64,000 nt of DNA from Aegilops tauschii subsp. strangulata (GCF_002575655.3 NC_053035.3:86515322-86579321), one strand, 5' to 3'. Positions 33,540 to 45,671 are shown, counted from the first letter of the stretch. Numbers and translations are program-made. The notes: a model not told the origin generated them from the letters alone.

Positions 33540-35233
33540 GTAGTCCCCGAAGCTGGTGGGGCGCCGCTGCTGAGAAGGCGAGAAGCCTCAGCAGCTTCCT
33601 ACTCCGAGTGGTCTGATTTATCTTGCTCCGTCCGTCTTCTGAAGCGCCGACTGCTTGGAGCCGGCCGTGGCCAGGCAGGCCGCCTGATGATTTCGAAACG
33701 TCGTGGCGGGAGCCTGGTGGCGCGCCAGCCAGGCGCCAGGCTCGCCGCCTACTGCCTGCGTGCCACGCGGCGCCAGCCCACGCGCGCGACGGGACGTCGC
33801 CGCAGGCTGGGGCCCGCCACTACCGGGCCTCGGCGCGCGCGCGGATTTGGTGCGGCCGAGGCAAACAGTTAGGATTCCGTGGTGCAGTAACTACGCGCTG
33901 TTACTGCGCGGTAAATGCGGGGGCATGGGGTCATGGGCACAGTTAATCCCACGTTCTCGCCCACTCGGCTTCGCCGCCTGGGGCTATAAGTAGGGGGAGG
34001 GGGCAGCAGACGCACGCGCACCCTCCTCTCCCTTCGCCATTTCCTTCCCTCCTTTCTTCACTGCCGCAGCCCCCTGCCTCTTGCCGAAGCGCTGCCGCAG
34101 CTCATCGTCACCGAGCTTTCCCTTCCGCGGCGTTGCTGCTCCGCCGCGGGTTCGCTCTTTCTTCGCCGTGTCGTGCCTCCGTCGGCTCAAGTTCTCATGG
34201 CGCGCTTCGGTGACTAGGACGGCTCGAACGTCCACGATGATCACCTCTCCTTCCGCCACTAAACGCGGCGGCTGCCTGGTGAGGGCTACGTACAGGTACG
34301 CGCTCCGCCCGCGAGGGAGATCTCGCTGGCGCCGGAGGAAGGCGAACGCGTCATCTTCCGGTCACACTTCCTTCGCGGCTTCGGCCTGCCGGCAAGCGGC
34401 TTCCTCCAGTCCTTCCTTCAATTCTATCACCTCCAGCCGCACCACCTCACACCAAACACGGTGGTGCTGCTGTCCGCGTTCGTTACTCTCTGCGAGGGTT
34501 ACCTTGGTGTTCTCCCCACCCTCGAGCTCTGGGGGAAGTTCTTCTACACCAAGCTCGGCGCCGTCGTCAAGGGGGAGGCGGCCCAGTGCGGATCCTTCAT
34601 CGCAGTGCGACGTCCGAGCTCCGGGAATAGCTTCCCGTCCATCAGCTTGACACAGTCGGTCAAGCTGTGGGAAAAATCTTATTTCTATGTCAAGAATGTC
34701 CACCCGACGGCCGACTTCGTGAACCTGCCGGCTTATACAGCCGGCCCGCCGGCTAAACCTTGCACCAACTGGACTTTCAAGCCGAGGACGCTGTCGGCCG
34801 CCTCCAACGCCGCCATCGATCGGCTCAAGGAGATGACCGAGTCAGAGGGCCTCAAGGGGTCGGATTTGCAGACCGCCTTCGTGGTGCGCCGGGTGCTCCC
34901 TCTTCAAGGTCAGCCTCATCTGATCAGTCGAATGAGCGGGCATCAAGACCCGTGCTGGATGTGCACTAAGGAGATGCTGGACGCGGAAGTGGCCCGGCTG
35001 GTGAACTATATTTCGAACTGCAAGCTCTCGGAAGCGGAGTGGCAGCTTGGCAAACGACCCTACTCCCGCGCAGACCCGCCATCCGCGGTGAGTCCTCAAT
35101 TCTTTTCTCTTAGTTTGCCGGGTTCTGCTTTGCCACCTGATCAGTCGGTCACGATGCAGATCTTCACAACCCAGCTGGCAGACGACGCCCTAGAACAGGG
35201 TCAGGAGTACCAGCCAGACCGGTCAGTGAGTGA

Positions 35234-35705
35234 TGTCAGTGTCAAAACCGGCGGATCTCGAGTAGGGGGTCCCGAACTGTGCATCTAGGATCGATGGTAA
35301 CAGGAGACAGGGGACACGATGTTTACCCAGGTTCGGGCCCTCTCTATGGAGGTAATACCCTACTTCCTGTTTGATTGATCTTGATGAATATGAGTGTTAC
35401 AAGAGTTGATCTACCACGAGATCATAATGGCTAAACCCTAGAAGTCCAGCCTATATGAATATGGTAATGAGTCTCTCTATCCAGACTATGCTCTCCGGTT
35501 TATATAGGCACCAGAGAGATCTACGGTTACATGGGGTCGGTTACATAAGAGGGAATCTTCGGTCGCCAAGCTTGCCTTCCACGCCAAGTAGAGTCCAATT
35601 CGGACACGGGTACAGTCTTCGGCCTTCATGTCTTCACAGCCCATCAGTCCGGCCCATGGATAACAGGCCGCACGCCCGAGGACCCCTTAGTCCAGGACTC
35701 CCTCA
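35234..35705 (-). mobile_element. Solo LTR I inside the antisense gene (target duplication AGTGA)
   Basis: It is bounded by TGTCAGTGTCAAAACC and GTCCAGGACTCCCTCA, with AGTGA at 35229-35233 and 35706-35710. It is 472 bp. A TATATAAACC box on the minus strand near 35497-35506 fits orientation towards lower coordinates. Removing it restores the reading frame of the surrounding exon. Confidence 0.93.
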
Positions 35706-36947
35706 AGTGATGCAGACGACCCCGACTTAGGGGCGGCCGCCCTGGAAGAAGACAACGCCACAGGTGGCGGTGGCGGAGCAGGCGGCTCGGGAGGAGGCGG
35801 CGTCGAGGACTGGCCCGACGACTACGAGGAGGAGGCCGAACCACGCCGCCCGCAGGGCGTCGATAGGGTGGGCGCGAGCTCCTCAGCGGCGCGCCGAAGC
35901 GCTGAGCCGGCCCGCCGCTGTTCGGTAGCCGGCCGAAAAAGCTCAGGAACACGGCCCCTGTGACCAGGCGGCAGGAGGCCGCCGCCAAGGCGGCCCAGTT
36001 CCAGAGGGCCCTGAAGCAGCCGCCCACAGTGTCTTCGTTAGTGTTTGCTATCTCTTGCGCTTTCTTTTTCTTCTTTCTTGCAAACTCCTACTGAGTTTCT
36101 TCTTTTCCTTGTTTGAACAGGGCCCTGCTCTCTCTTGAGCAGTCGGACTCCGCCTCCGTGATTGGGGCGCCGGAAGGCTCCGCCAACACCCGCCGTGTTG
36201 ACCCGCGCGCCGAGCTCCAGGCGGCGACGGAGCAAAACGCGCAGGAGGCACGCGAGGAGCGGGAGGAGGCGGAGCGGCAGAAGGCGGCGACCACCAAGGC
36301 CGCATGGGATGAAGCTGACGCGGCTGCCAGAGCTCAGGCCGACGCCGTGGCCAAGGAGTGGGCGGACGCGGCCGCCAAGGAGCAGGAGGCGAAGGTGGCC
36401 CATAGCCGGGCTCCGCAACTCGTCGTCCCACTGCGCTCCGCGCCACCTGCGCCCGAGATCCCAGCGCCGACTGGGGGAGCCGGCAATGTCCAGACGGTCA
36501 TGGAGAGGGGAGGGGGCGACGCCATCATCTTGGGGGCGGAGGTGCCCCCGCAAGCGCCGACTACCGACGTGCAAGGCAGTCGACCTGAAGTGCCAGTGGC
36601 GCCATCAGCTGACAACGAGTTGGTGGTGGGTTCGACTCAGGTGGTCCGCACTCCGGAGCGCCGTCGTTCGGAGAAGGCGGCGTCCGCGCCAAGGCCGCTG
36701 GACTTTGGAGCCGCAAGTTCTTCGGCCCCTGACGCCGAAGCCAGCAGCGCCGCCCCACCAGGGTGGACTCCTGGGGGCGGTACGGGCATGCTGAATCGGG
36801 CGGCGAATGACGTCCAGGCCCATCTTTAGGCCCAAGGCGCCGCCCTCCAACAGTACACAAAGGAGTTTTTGGCGACGCGTGCAGCCATCCGGGTATGTCT
36901 CTTGACTGCTTGTTTTTTATTCTTGCGATCTTCTCGAAATCTTCCGT

Positions 36948-37225
36948 GGGGGCGCGCCAGCGCACCCACTGGGTGTAGCCCCCGAGTTCCGGGCTGGCTG
37001 CTGAGCAGGCGGCTCGGAACTTAGAAGTAAGTTCCGAGTGCTAACCTTTTTCTTTTCTCTTCTGTTGTCTTCGGTGTAGGACTACCACAACAACCGCGCG
37101 ACCGCCTTCAACTCCCATGTCCAAGAGCTGGCCAAGCGGACCGCCGACCTGTCCGACAGCCGGAGTGAGCACTCCGCCCTTATTCTCACGGGGGCGCGCC
37201 AGCGCACCCGCGGGGTGTAGCCCCC
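36948..37225 (+). repeat. Repeated hairpin in two adjacent introns of the antisense gene
   Basis: GGGGGCGCGCCAGCGCACCC, then three bases, then GGGTGTAGCCCCC, occurs at 36948-36983 and 37190-37225. The arms GGGGGC/GCCCCC and CACCC/GGGTG pair. Each copy is followed by CCGAG and a sequence with GACTGCTGAGCA or GGCTGCTGAGCA. Confidence 0.75.
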
Positions 37226-38479
37226 GAGATTTGGGTCGACTGCTGAGCAATCGGGCCGGATCTTCCAGTAACTACTTTTTTCTTTTGTTGATCGCTGACT
37301 GTCTTTTCTTTCTTGTCTTCCGCAGGAGCCAACGCCGCCTTGCAGCAGCAGCTGGGCGAGGCCCAAACCGCGCTGCGTGCTAAGGAGGAGGAGTGTCGCA
37401 AGGTGGCCAAAGAGCGCGACCGTCTGGGCAAGAATCTGGCTGACCAGGCGGATCAGCACAAGGCGGCCCTCGAGGCAGCGAAGGACGGCGAGGCCAGCCT
37501 CCTGGCCGAGTTTGAGACTGAGCGTTCGAGCTGGGCCGAGAAGGAGAAGGCGTTGAGCGACGGCTATGGCTATATTGAGGACATGATTGACGGTGAGTTG
37601 CCTCTTCCTTTTGAACAGCCGCCGACTGCTGCAGAAGTCGGCTTCTGGTTTCTAATATTTTCTTCTCGTGCAGAATTCTTCCCTGGCTACGCCGTTGCCG
37701 CCGGTCAGGCCATCGAGGCACGCCGCGACGAGCGAAGGAGCGAAGGCGCAGAAATCGCGCCCAACGCGCCCCGGACCCTCAACGAGCAGCTTCTCGCCAT
37801 CCGGGCGCGCCTTCAGCCGGCTCACCGAATGCTTCGCCGCCTGCAGCGCGTCGGAGCTCAGGTGATGTCCGCCCTCTGGCCAAAAGCCAATATTCTGCGC
37901 ACTCCCCGTCGAACTGCCGACTGGCTGGAAGTGGCAGTTGGCTGTCTTGAGGCGTGGAAAGGCTCTTCGGCCCGGGCGGGTGCACACAGGGCCTTGGAAT
38001 TCGTCAAGGCCTGGTATCCCGGGTTGAACCTCGACCAGTTGGCCACCTTCCGGCTGGAGGCTGCCGGGGAGTTGGCGGTGGTGGCAGCCAAGCTTACTCA
38101 GCGTGCGGCAGCGATCGCCGAGTACACCAACACCAATGACTTCATCCCCAAGCTGGACGAGGAGGGTGTCGAGCTGCCGCCCAACTGGTTAGGGCTGAAC
38201 CCGGCCGATGGCAAGGACTCGATGGAGGAGATCGCCTCCAGCGACGAAGGTGAGGACGAGAAGGGCGAGGATGGTGAAGACGACGCGCCGGAGGACGGAG
38301 CGGATGGGGAAGTCGGAGCAGATGGCCAGCCTCAACTTGACCGCACCTCGAGCAACGAGCCGCGTGCGAGCACGTCGACTGCTGCTGAAGGCAACCAAGC
38401 CGAGACCCGCCAGCCAGCCGCTCCACCTGCCGGACCCGCCTACTGCTCCTCTGGCCTAGGCGGCCAGTTTTATCTTTAA

Positions 38480-39188
38480 CTTTTCCTGCTTCGTAGTTTC
38501 TTTGAACAAAACTTGTCAAATTTGCGCAGTTCCACCCGTTGGGGGTGTATTCAAACTTTGTTGAATGCTGGCCAAGGGCCCTTTGATATGTAAATTAATG
38601 CTCGCACGAGTTGTGCTTTTGCCGAATTCCGACTTTTCTTGCTTTCTGTTCTTTGGCCTTTTTCCTTTGCCGCCCTCCCACGACTGCCGTCTTGCCAGGC
38701 AGACAGCCGCTCTGCGGACCGTGGCTAGGTCAAGTACTTAGTCATTTGGGAGGGCAAGTACTTTGGCCGATTAGAATGTAGTAAGCTAAGTAGGAAGCCG
38801 GCCGGCCGGCTGCTGCTGCAGCCAGTCGGTGAGGCGAGGAGCCGGCTTGGCCTATGTGAGTGCTTTGGTCCTTAGACATTTTTCATGTGGGCATTGTTTC
38901 TTGCCTTTAGCTCTTGCCAGCCGAACAGTCGCTCTGCGAACCGCGGCTTGTGGTAAGAGAGGGCTTAGATGCCGGCACATTACTTGTCTGACTGCAGGTA
39001 GCACCGGCATAGTACAAGGCGGCAAGCCCCCGGGCCGAATGGTCGAACCCGGTGCCAGGCAGAAGAATGAAATAACGCATTCATAGGCATAATATTTATC
39101 ATATAGATAAAAAGGGTAGCCCCCGAGTGCTCCTCGAGGGACCCGATGTCTTGCGCTTAATACAAAAGGTAGCGTGGTACATACTGCA
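38480..39188. other. Spacer between the antisense gene and the end of pol in element F
   Basis: The spacer separates two convergent genes, so it should hold their 3' ends. It contains short AGCCGGC and TAGCCCCCGAG motifs like those in the introns. No gene is seen. Confidence 0.6.
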
Positions 39189-40334
39189 TTAACTGTAAAA
39201 TCTTCGGAGGAGATTTGCATTCCACGAGCGCTCTGATTCCTTGCCAGAGTCGTCTCTCTTGCGTGCCCTGGGCTTCTGTGCGTCGATCAGGTAGTAGGAG
39301 TCGTTGCCCAAGGCTTTGCTGATGATGAAGGGGCCTTCCCAAGGGGCCGAGAGCTTGTGCTGGCCGGCTGTTCGCTGGATCAGCCGAAGCACAAGGTCTC
39401 CCTCTTGGAAGGATCTTGGCTTGACCTTCCGACTGTAGTAGTGGCGCAGACTCTGCTGGTAGATGGCGGACCGGCTGAGTGCCAACAGCCGGCCCTCTTC
39501 CAGCAGATCGACGTCGTCTTCTCGTGCTTCCTTCGCCTCCGCCTCCGTGTACATGGTGACGCGAGGTGAGTCGAACTCGATGTCAGTTGGGATGACAACC
39601 TCGGCCTCGTACACGAGGAAGAAAGGAGTGAAGCTGGTTGACTTCTTTGGAGTGGTGCGCAGACTCCAGAGGATGGTCGGCAGCTTGTCGATCCAGCAGC
39701 CGGCCGAGCGCTCCAGAGGCTCGACCAGTCGGGGCTTGATGCCGGATAAGATGAGGCCGTTTGCTCACTCAACCTGGCCGTTTGACTGCGGATGGGCAAC
39801 GGATGCTAAGTCCAGTCGGATGCCCTGCGTCGCGAAGAAATGGGCCAAGGCGCCTTTGGCAAATTTTGTGCCATTGTCGGTGATGATGCTGTGTGGTATA
39901 CCGTACCGGACGGTGATATCTGCGATGAAGGTCACAGCAGTCGGACCATTGAGCTTCTTGATTGGCTTTGCTTCAATCCACTTGGTAAATTTGTCCACGG
40001 CGGCAAGCAGGTGGGTCATGCCGCCGCGCGCTGTCTTGAATGGTCCCACCATGTCCAGCCCCCACACGGCAAAGGGCCAAGTGAGGGGGATGGTCTTGAG
40101 TGCAGAAGCCGGTAGATGTTGCTTGGAGCTAAACTTCTGGCACCCTTTGCAATGCTTGACCAACTCCTTGGCGTCTTCCAAAGCAGTCGGCCAGAAGAAA
40201 CCATGGCGGAAAGCTTTGGCGCCAAGGGATCTGGAGGCCGCGCGGTGGCCGCACTCGCCTTGGTGGATATCCTTGAGGATTGCTTGGCCCTTCTCTGGTT
40301 CTACGCAGCGCTGGAGACTCCAGTCACGCTGCAT
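39189..40334 (-). pseudogene. Element F integrase, interrupted by one stop
   Basis: The zinc-binding part (CGHRAASRSLGAKAFRHGFF, then HCKGCQKF) is followed by the core with GLDMVGPF, IITDNGTKFAKGA and HPQSNGQVE, giving the D, D and E positions. Immediately after NGQVE a TGA replaces the expected Arg codon (CGA to TGA). The frame then goes on to the C-terminal GPY/F-like motif WEGPFIISKALGNDSYYLID and ends at 39189. The single C-to-T change is the only lesion I see in this domain. Confidence 0.9.
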
Positions 40335-42622
40335 CTGACAAGCTCTCCGTTTATTATTGTGTAGGCTCCTGCTCGGCGCTGCACTTGCCGGGCTGAGTTC
40401 TCATCGGCCGGCAGCTCTCTGTTCACCAGAAACTTGAGGATGGGTTGTGCCCATGATGGTGCTTGAATTTCTTCTACTGCCAGTTGTACTAGGGCGGTTG
40501 GGTTGGGAGGCGGCGGGTTGGGGTTGGTTGTCGCTTGCTGCATCGTTGAAGTCCCCGGGCCGACTGCTGCAGCCCCCGGGCCGGGTTGTGAAGTCCCCGG
40601 ACCGGGTGCGACTGCTGTAGTCCCCGAAACGCTTGGTGAAGTCCCCGGGCCGACTGCTGCAGCTCCCGGGACGGGTTGTGAAGTCCCCGGGCTGGGTGCG
40701 ACTGCTGCAGTCCCCATGCCGCCTACCGAAGTCCCCGGGCTGGCTGCTGCAGCCCCCGAGTTGGATCCGACTGCTTCAGGAGGAGCCGGCACGAAGATGG
40801 ACTCAGATTCTGGAGAAGGCTTGATTGACGGCTTGCAGAAGCACTGAAGGGAGACGCCGGCTGGTATTGCTTGACAGGTGGAGCCGATCCGTGCGAGAGC
40901 GTCAGCTGGCTCGTTTTCATTCCGTGGCACGTGAAGGAACTAGCACCCCTCAAAATATCCGCTGAGCTACTGAACGAGGAAGCGGTAACTTGCCATGTTT
41001 GCATCCTTGGCGTCCCAGTCACCAGACGACTATTGGACCACCAAGTCAGAGTCGCCGTAGCACAGGATCCGACGGATGCCGATCTCTTTGGCTAGCCGGA
41101 GGCCGTGTACTAGCGCCTCATACTCGGCCACGTTGTTGGAGGTGGCGAAGTGAATTTGCAATGTGTATCTGAGCTTGTCGCCTTTGGTAGAGGTGAGGAC
41201 AACGCCGGCTCCCAAGCCAGTGTGCATCTTCGAGCCAACAAAGTGCATTCGCCAATGAGTGGAGTCCGGAGCTGGCGGCAGGTACTGGGTCTCGGCCCAG
41301 TCGACGAGGAAGTCGGCTAGTGCTTGGGACTTGATGGCGGTGCGTGGCTGGTAGAAGATGGTGTAGGGGGCCAACTCGATGGCCCATTTGGCCACCCGAT
41401 CAGATGCATCTCTGTTGCCAATGATCTCAGCAAGCGGGGCAGTGCAGACAACCGTGATTGGGTGCTCTTGAAAGTATGGCTTCAGCTTCTTGGCGGCAAA
41501 GTGCATGCCGTAGCACATCTTTTGGTAGTGAGGGTAGTTCTGCTTTGAGGTTGACCTCACTCAAATAGTACACAGGCCTCTGGACCGGCTCTGCCATGCC
41601 GTCTTCTGGGTGCTCTACTACCATAACAGTGCTGACCACCCAGCCGGTGGCGGCGATGTAGAGGTACATGGGTTCTTTAGCAGTCGGAGCCGCCAAGACA
41701 AGCGGCGTGATCAACATCTTTTTCAACTGGAGGAAAGCTTCGTCCGCCTTGTCATTCCACTCGAAATGAGTGGTCTTCTTCATGAGCTGGTACAGGGGAA
41801 GAGCCTTCTCGCCCAGCCGAATGATGAAACGGCTGATGGACGCCAAACAGACGGTGAATTTCTAGACGTCTCTCAGTCGGGTGGGTCTCTCCATCCTCTC
41901 AATGGCCTTGATCTTCACAGGGTTGCACTCAATGCCGCGTTCTGAGACCAGGAAGCCAAGGAGCTGGCCGACTGGTACTCCGAAAACACACTTCTCTGGG
42001 TTGATCTTGATTTCAAACCAGCGCAGATTTTCAAAAGTTTCCTTGAGATCTTCCAAGAGGGTGTCGCGCTTCTCCATCTTCACCACAATATCGTCTATGT
42101 AGACGTGGGCATTCCTGCCGAGTTGCTTGAGGAGGCACTTCTGCATGCAACACTGAAACGTGGCACCAGCATTTCTCAAGCCGAATGTCATGGTCAGGTA
42201 GCAGAAGGCTCCGAATGGTGTGATGAAGGCGGTCTTCAGGCGGTTTGCCGGGTTCAACTTGATATGGTGGTACCTTGAGTAGGCATCCAAGAAACTCAAC
42301 AGCCCGCATCCGGCTGTGGAGTCTATCACTTGGTCAATCCGAGGCAACGCAAGCGGATCATTGGGGCAGGCTTTGTTGAGACTGGTGTAATCAATGCACA
42401 TGCGCCACTTGTTGTTTTTCTTCAGTACAAGGACAGGGTTGGCAAGCCACTTTGGAAAAAAAACACTTCCATGATGAAGCTGGCTGCTAGAAGCCGGGCT
42501 ATTTCTTCACCAACATTTCTTCTCTTTTCTTCCGACAGTCGGCGGATGGGTTGTTTGACTGGTTTGGCATCTGCTCTGACATGTAGCTTGTGCTCGACGA
42601 AATCCGTCAGAACACCCGGCAT
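40335..42622 (-). pseudogene. Element F reverse transcriptase and dual RNase H, broken
   Basis: The reverse transcriptase (41862-42622) shows MCIDYTSLNKACPND, FGLRNAGATFQCCMQK and the active site VYIDDIVVK. RNase H and connection pieces follow in other frames (41427-41846, 41030-41560). The second, archaeal-type RNase H reads MHFVGSK where Asp is expected in place of Val, then NNVAEYEALVHGL and GDSDLVVQ, so one of its catalytic residues is lost. The part down to 40335 is a Pro/Gly/Thr/Ser-rich linker with a 90 bp minisatellite. Frame changes near 42410, 41850 and 41500 break the protein. Confidence 0.88.
40547..40765 (-). repeat. 90 bp minisatellite in the RNase H-integrase linker of F
   Basis: GAAGTCCCCGGGC recurs with starts at 40547, 40637 and 40727, exactly 90 bp apart, about 2.4 copies. 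Within each unit there are two related halves. Because 90 is divisible by 3 the frame is kept, encoding PGTS-type repeats in pol. Confidence 0.9.
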
Positions 42623-42783
42623 GTCCTTGGGAGACCATGCAAAGATGTCCCGATTCTCACGGAGGAAATCGACGAGCTCGCCTTCCTATTTGATGTCGAG
42701 GTGAGCACCTATGACAGCAAACTTCTCCGGGTGGTTCGGGTCCAAGGAATCTTCTTGGTTTCTTTGGCCGGCTGGAAAGAGCC

Positions 42784-43227
42784 CTAGGTCTCTGACTCTT
42801 TGGGATCTGGTGACAGGTCCGGCTGCTTGCTAGCCATGGCCACCACCCGGTCCAGGAGCTTCTTCTCGGCAGCAATCACAAGGGACTCGGCCAGCCGGCT
42901 GCTGGCAGCAGCACAGGCGACCGACTTCTTGTAGTCTCCAGCTATAGTGATAATGCCCTTGGTGCCCGGAATCTTCATCTTGAGGTAGGCGTAGTGTGGT
43001 ACCACCATGAACTTGGCCAGAGCAGGCCGGCCAAGCAGCGCGTGGTAGGGGCTCTCCAGGTCAACCACCTCAAACCAAATTGCTTCGCGGCGGAAGTGAT
43101 CTTTGTCTTCGAAGAGGACATCTATCTTGGTCTTGCCGATTGGTGAGCAGGAAAGGCCAAGTACAATGCCGTGGAAGACAGTCCGACTGGGCTGGAGTTG
43201 CTTCTCTTTGATGCACAACTTCTCCAT
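42784..43227 (-). pseudogene. Element F protease region, broken
   Basis: This is the C-terminal part of a gypsy protease and the link to reverse transcriptase: FEVVDLESPYHALLGRPALA and HYAYLKMKIPGTKGIITIAG. The segment with the D-S/T-G catalytic motif would lie near 43230-43330 and is not in this frame (NILYHDTMEKLC precedes it). A stop at 42784 separates it from the reverse transcriptase. Confidence 0.8.
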
Positions 43228-43435
43228 GGTGTCGTGGTAAAGGATGTTGATGCTGCTACCGCAGTCTATCAGAACTCGGGAGAAATGAGCAGCTCGCCTC
43301 TATATTGTGAAGGTGGCATCCAACACCAGGGCATAGGAACCCGGGGAAGGCATCACCTCCGGGTGGTCAGCTCGGCTCTAACTAATGGGCTTCTCGGACC
43401 AGTGCATGAATTCCGGGCTTCTGAGGCGACACCGT

Positions 43436-45671
43436 TCACCTCTCGGTGTTGCTGGCGTCGGTTTTGCTTGTTGTCGGCCACACTGGTGAAGACAACGTAG
43501 GCTCCATGCTCCTCAGGGAATTCGTCTTGGATGGCGCCAAGTGCCGGACGGCCGCCGGCTGCTGAGGAGGCGGCGCTGGCGGGCTGGAAGGCAGAGGAGG
43601 CAGCAGTCCTTCGCCCTGGGAGATTCGGGTGAGCCAGTGGCACTTTCGGGTGGTGTGGTTGGACGGCTTCGCGCCGCTATGGAACTTGCAGGGAGCATCG
43701 AGGGTTTGCTCATAGGAGAAGGCAGGCAACCAAGCCGGCTTGCCGCCCTTCTGACGCTTGGGTAAGGGTTGTCCCTCCGGCTGCTGATCCTCAACTGTCG
43801 CCACCTGCCGGCTGGTGAAAGCCAACTGCGGGGCCTTGCACTTGTTGTCGTTCTGTTGCTGGCGCCGGCTGTTGTCTCCAGACGACGTTCTAGGAGCCGG
43901 TGGGAGCACTTTTCCGGAAGCGTCCACTCGGAGCTCCGACTTCATGGAGGAATCGGCAGTGGTGTACTTGTCCGCTGTGATCAGCAGCTCGTCGAGGGTA
44001 GCCGGCTCGTCGTAGAGGAGTCGGTGCTTGAGTAAGGTGCCCTCTCGGCACCCGGCGGTGAAGTACTCTATGGCTTGTACTTCGTGCACCCCTTCGCAGG
44101 AGTTGCGCAGTTCAGCCCACCGCGTCAAGTAGTCGCGGGTGGACTCATCCGGGCCTTGAACGCACAGCGAGAGCTGGCGAGGCTTGGGCGGCCGCTTGTA
44201 GGTGCTAGTGAAGTTCCGGATGAACACTTCGGTGAAATCTACCCAGCTGTTGACGCTGTAAGGCTTCAGGTTGTTCAGCCATGTCCGGGCCGTGCCCTGG
44301 AGCATGAGCGGAACGTACTTTACGGCAACGCTATGTTGACGGCCGTGGAGTAGTCGACCAGCCAATCTTCCGGATTCACGGAACCGTTGTACTTGGGCGT
44401 GTCTCGTGGGAGCGAGAACCCCATCGGGAAGGGCTCGTCACAAAAGGCGGGGCCATCGTGTCTTCTTCTTCTAATGCCAAGGATCGAGCGAGGCGGTCGT
44501 TCCGGTGGCGGGCATCATTCCCTCCGACTCCTTCACGGCGGCCCAACCAGTCGCCGAGAGTCGGGTGCTCAACAGGCGGCAAGGAGGCGCACCTCTCCCT
44601 ACGAGGAGGAGGAGGAGGCGGGCGATCGCCCTGTCGTTCCACTGCTCGTGGGCGGCCGTCTTGGGCGCGCTCGATGGTGATACACGTCCGGCTGCGGCTA
44701 GCAGCCGGCTCTCGGTCTCTCTGGTCGCGGGCGCCGCCTGTCGGTGTCCGGGAGATCGTGCCTTGATCTCAGCGGGGGGGGTCTCATCGTGCGCGCCAGG
44801 CTCTGACACGCGGCGGCCGGCTTCTTGCTGCGCGGCAGCCGCGTCGATGAGCTGCTGGACGTGCTTCATCATGCAGCGATGCTCGTCTCCTTCCAGGCGG
44901 TCCAGCTCGTCTGCCGCCGCTTGGGCAGCACGTATGTTTTCCACGGTCATGGTGTAGATCGGGCGGTCCACCCCAAACATGCTGGCGATGGCGCCCCCAC
45001 GTTGCCGGACCATGCCCACGCAGCTGGGTTCTCCAACAGCCGGGTTGCCGCTGATGGCGCGGTCGACCTCGCGCTGATAGGCCTCGAAGAGGCGTCTCTA
45101 ATGGCAACCAACTTCTTGGCGCTTTCAACGAGCGCGATGCGGCGAGCTTCCAAGGTCTCGGCGTCAGCGTCTGCCGCGATGGGTGCAGACAGATCTCGCA
45201 CCGCCGCTTGCAACGGGTCCTGAGCGGCTCTGCCAGAGGCCCCGTCGTGGCTGATGACGAGCGCCTCCGTGACGGTGCTGCCGCTGCTATCCGCGCGAGG
45301 GAGTGGGTCGTCGATGACCACCACGTTGGTGGGGAAAGCATCGAGGGATGCCGTGTCGGAGTCGACAAGCATCGGGTCGGTGGAGCCGATCGACTCTAGG
45401 TCGGAGAAGGGCTCGTTGGCGATGTGGAGCTTGCCAAGGAGGTCGATGAGGCAGCTCTCGGAGCTGGCTGCTCCCGCGTCGGGCGCGGGCTCGTTGGAGA
45501 GTCAGATCTCGCCGACAAGATCGGCGAGGCAGCTCGCCGCGCAGGCGACTTCCACGCCATGCAGCGCGTTGGTGCAGACGCCATCGGGCGTGCCGGGTTG
45601 GTTGCGCTCGCCAGGAAGGAACAAGGTTCCCGTCCAGAACAGATCTCTGGACACGGTGCACCTAGCCCCAT
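43436..45671 (-). pseudogene. Element F gag, broken
   Basis: Gag starts near the primer site. A repeated N-terminal motif (SCLADLVGEI and SCLIDLLGKLHIANEP) is split by a TGA near 45500. The frame then shifts near 45015 (NPAAW / GMVRQRGGAIASMFG). The core is clear at 43436-44365: VKYVPLMLQGTARTWLNNL, DESTRDYLTRWAELRNSCEG and AIEYFTAGCREGT. A CKFHSG...HTTRKCHW segment near its end looks like a zinc-knuckle variant. It is a Tat-type gag by order and by the W-L-N-N-L block. Confidence 0.85.

Larger units (their letters stand above)
34197..38479 (+). pseudogene. Antisense five-exon gene of element F (Transposase_28-like), broken
   Basis: Transcribed opposite to gag-pol. Exon 1 runs from MARFGD (34197) to about 36040 and contains RVIFRSHFLRGFGLPASGFL, FYHLQPHHLTPN and LWGKFFYTKLGAV, the pattern of Pfam Transposase_28 (putative gypsy type transposon). 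It holds a solo LTR at 35234-35705. Further exons are 36121-36892, 37080-37164, 37326-37592 and 37674-38479, all with GT...AG introns and matching phases. The later exons encode a long coiled coil (ANAALQQQLGEAQTALRAKE) and an acidic tail. Damage includes stops just after the start (MARFGD then stop) and near 34260, a frameshift near 35960, and TAG at 36827-36829 where CAG would fit. Such antisense genes are known in Tat elements; their function is unsettled. Confidence 0.8.

Noticed and set aside
34081..34650. 189-residue plus-strand frame starting MPKRCRSSSS
   Set aside because: The Transposase_28-like pattern is in another frame of the same DNA; this one is serine/arginine-rich by frame shift.
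36038..36574. Long minus-strand frame in element F opposite the antisense gene
   Set aside because: It is the complement of a well-supported exon, ignores the splice sites, and has no domain.
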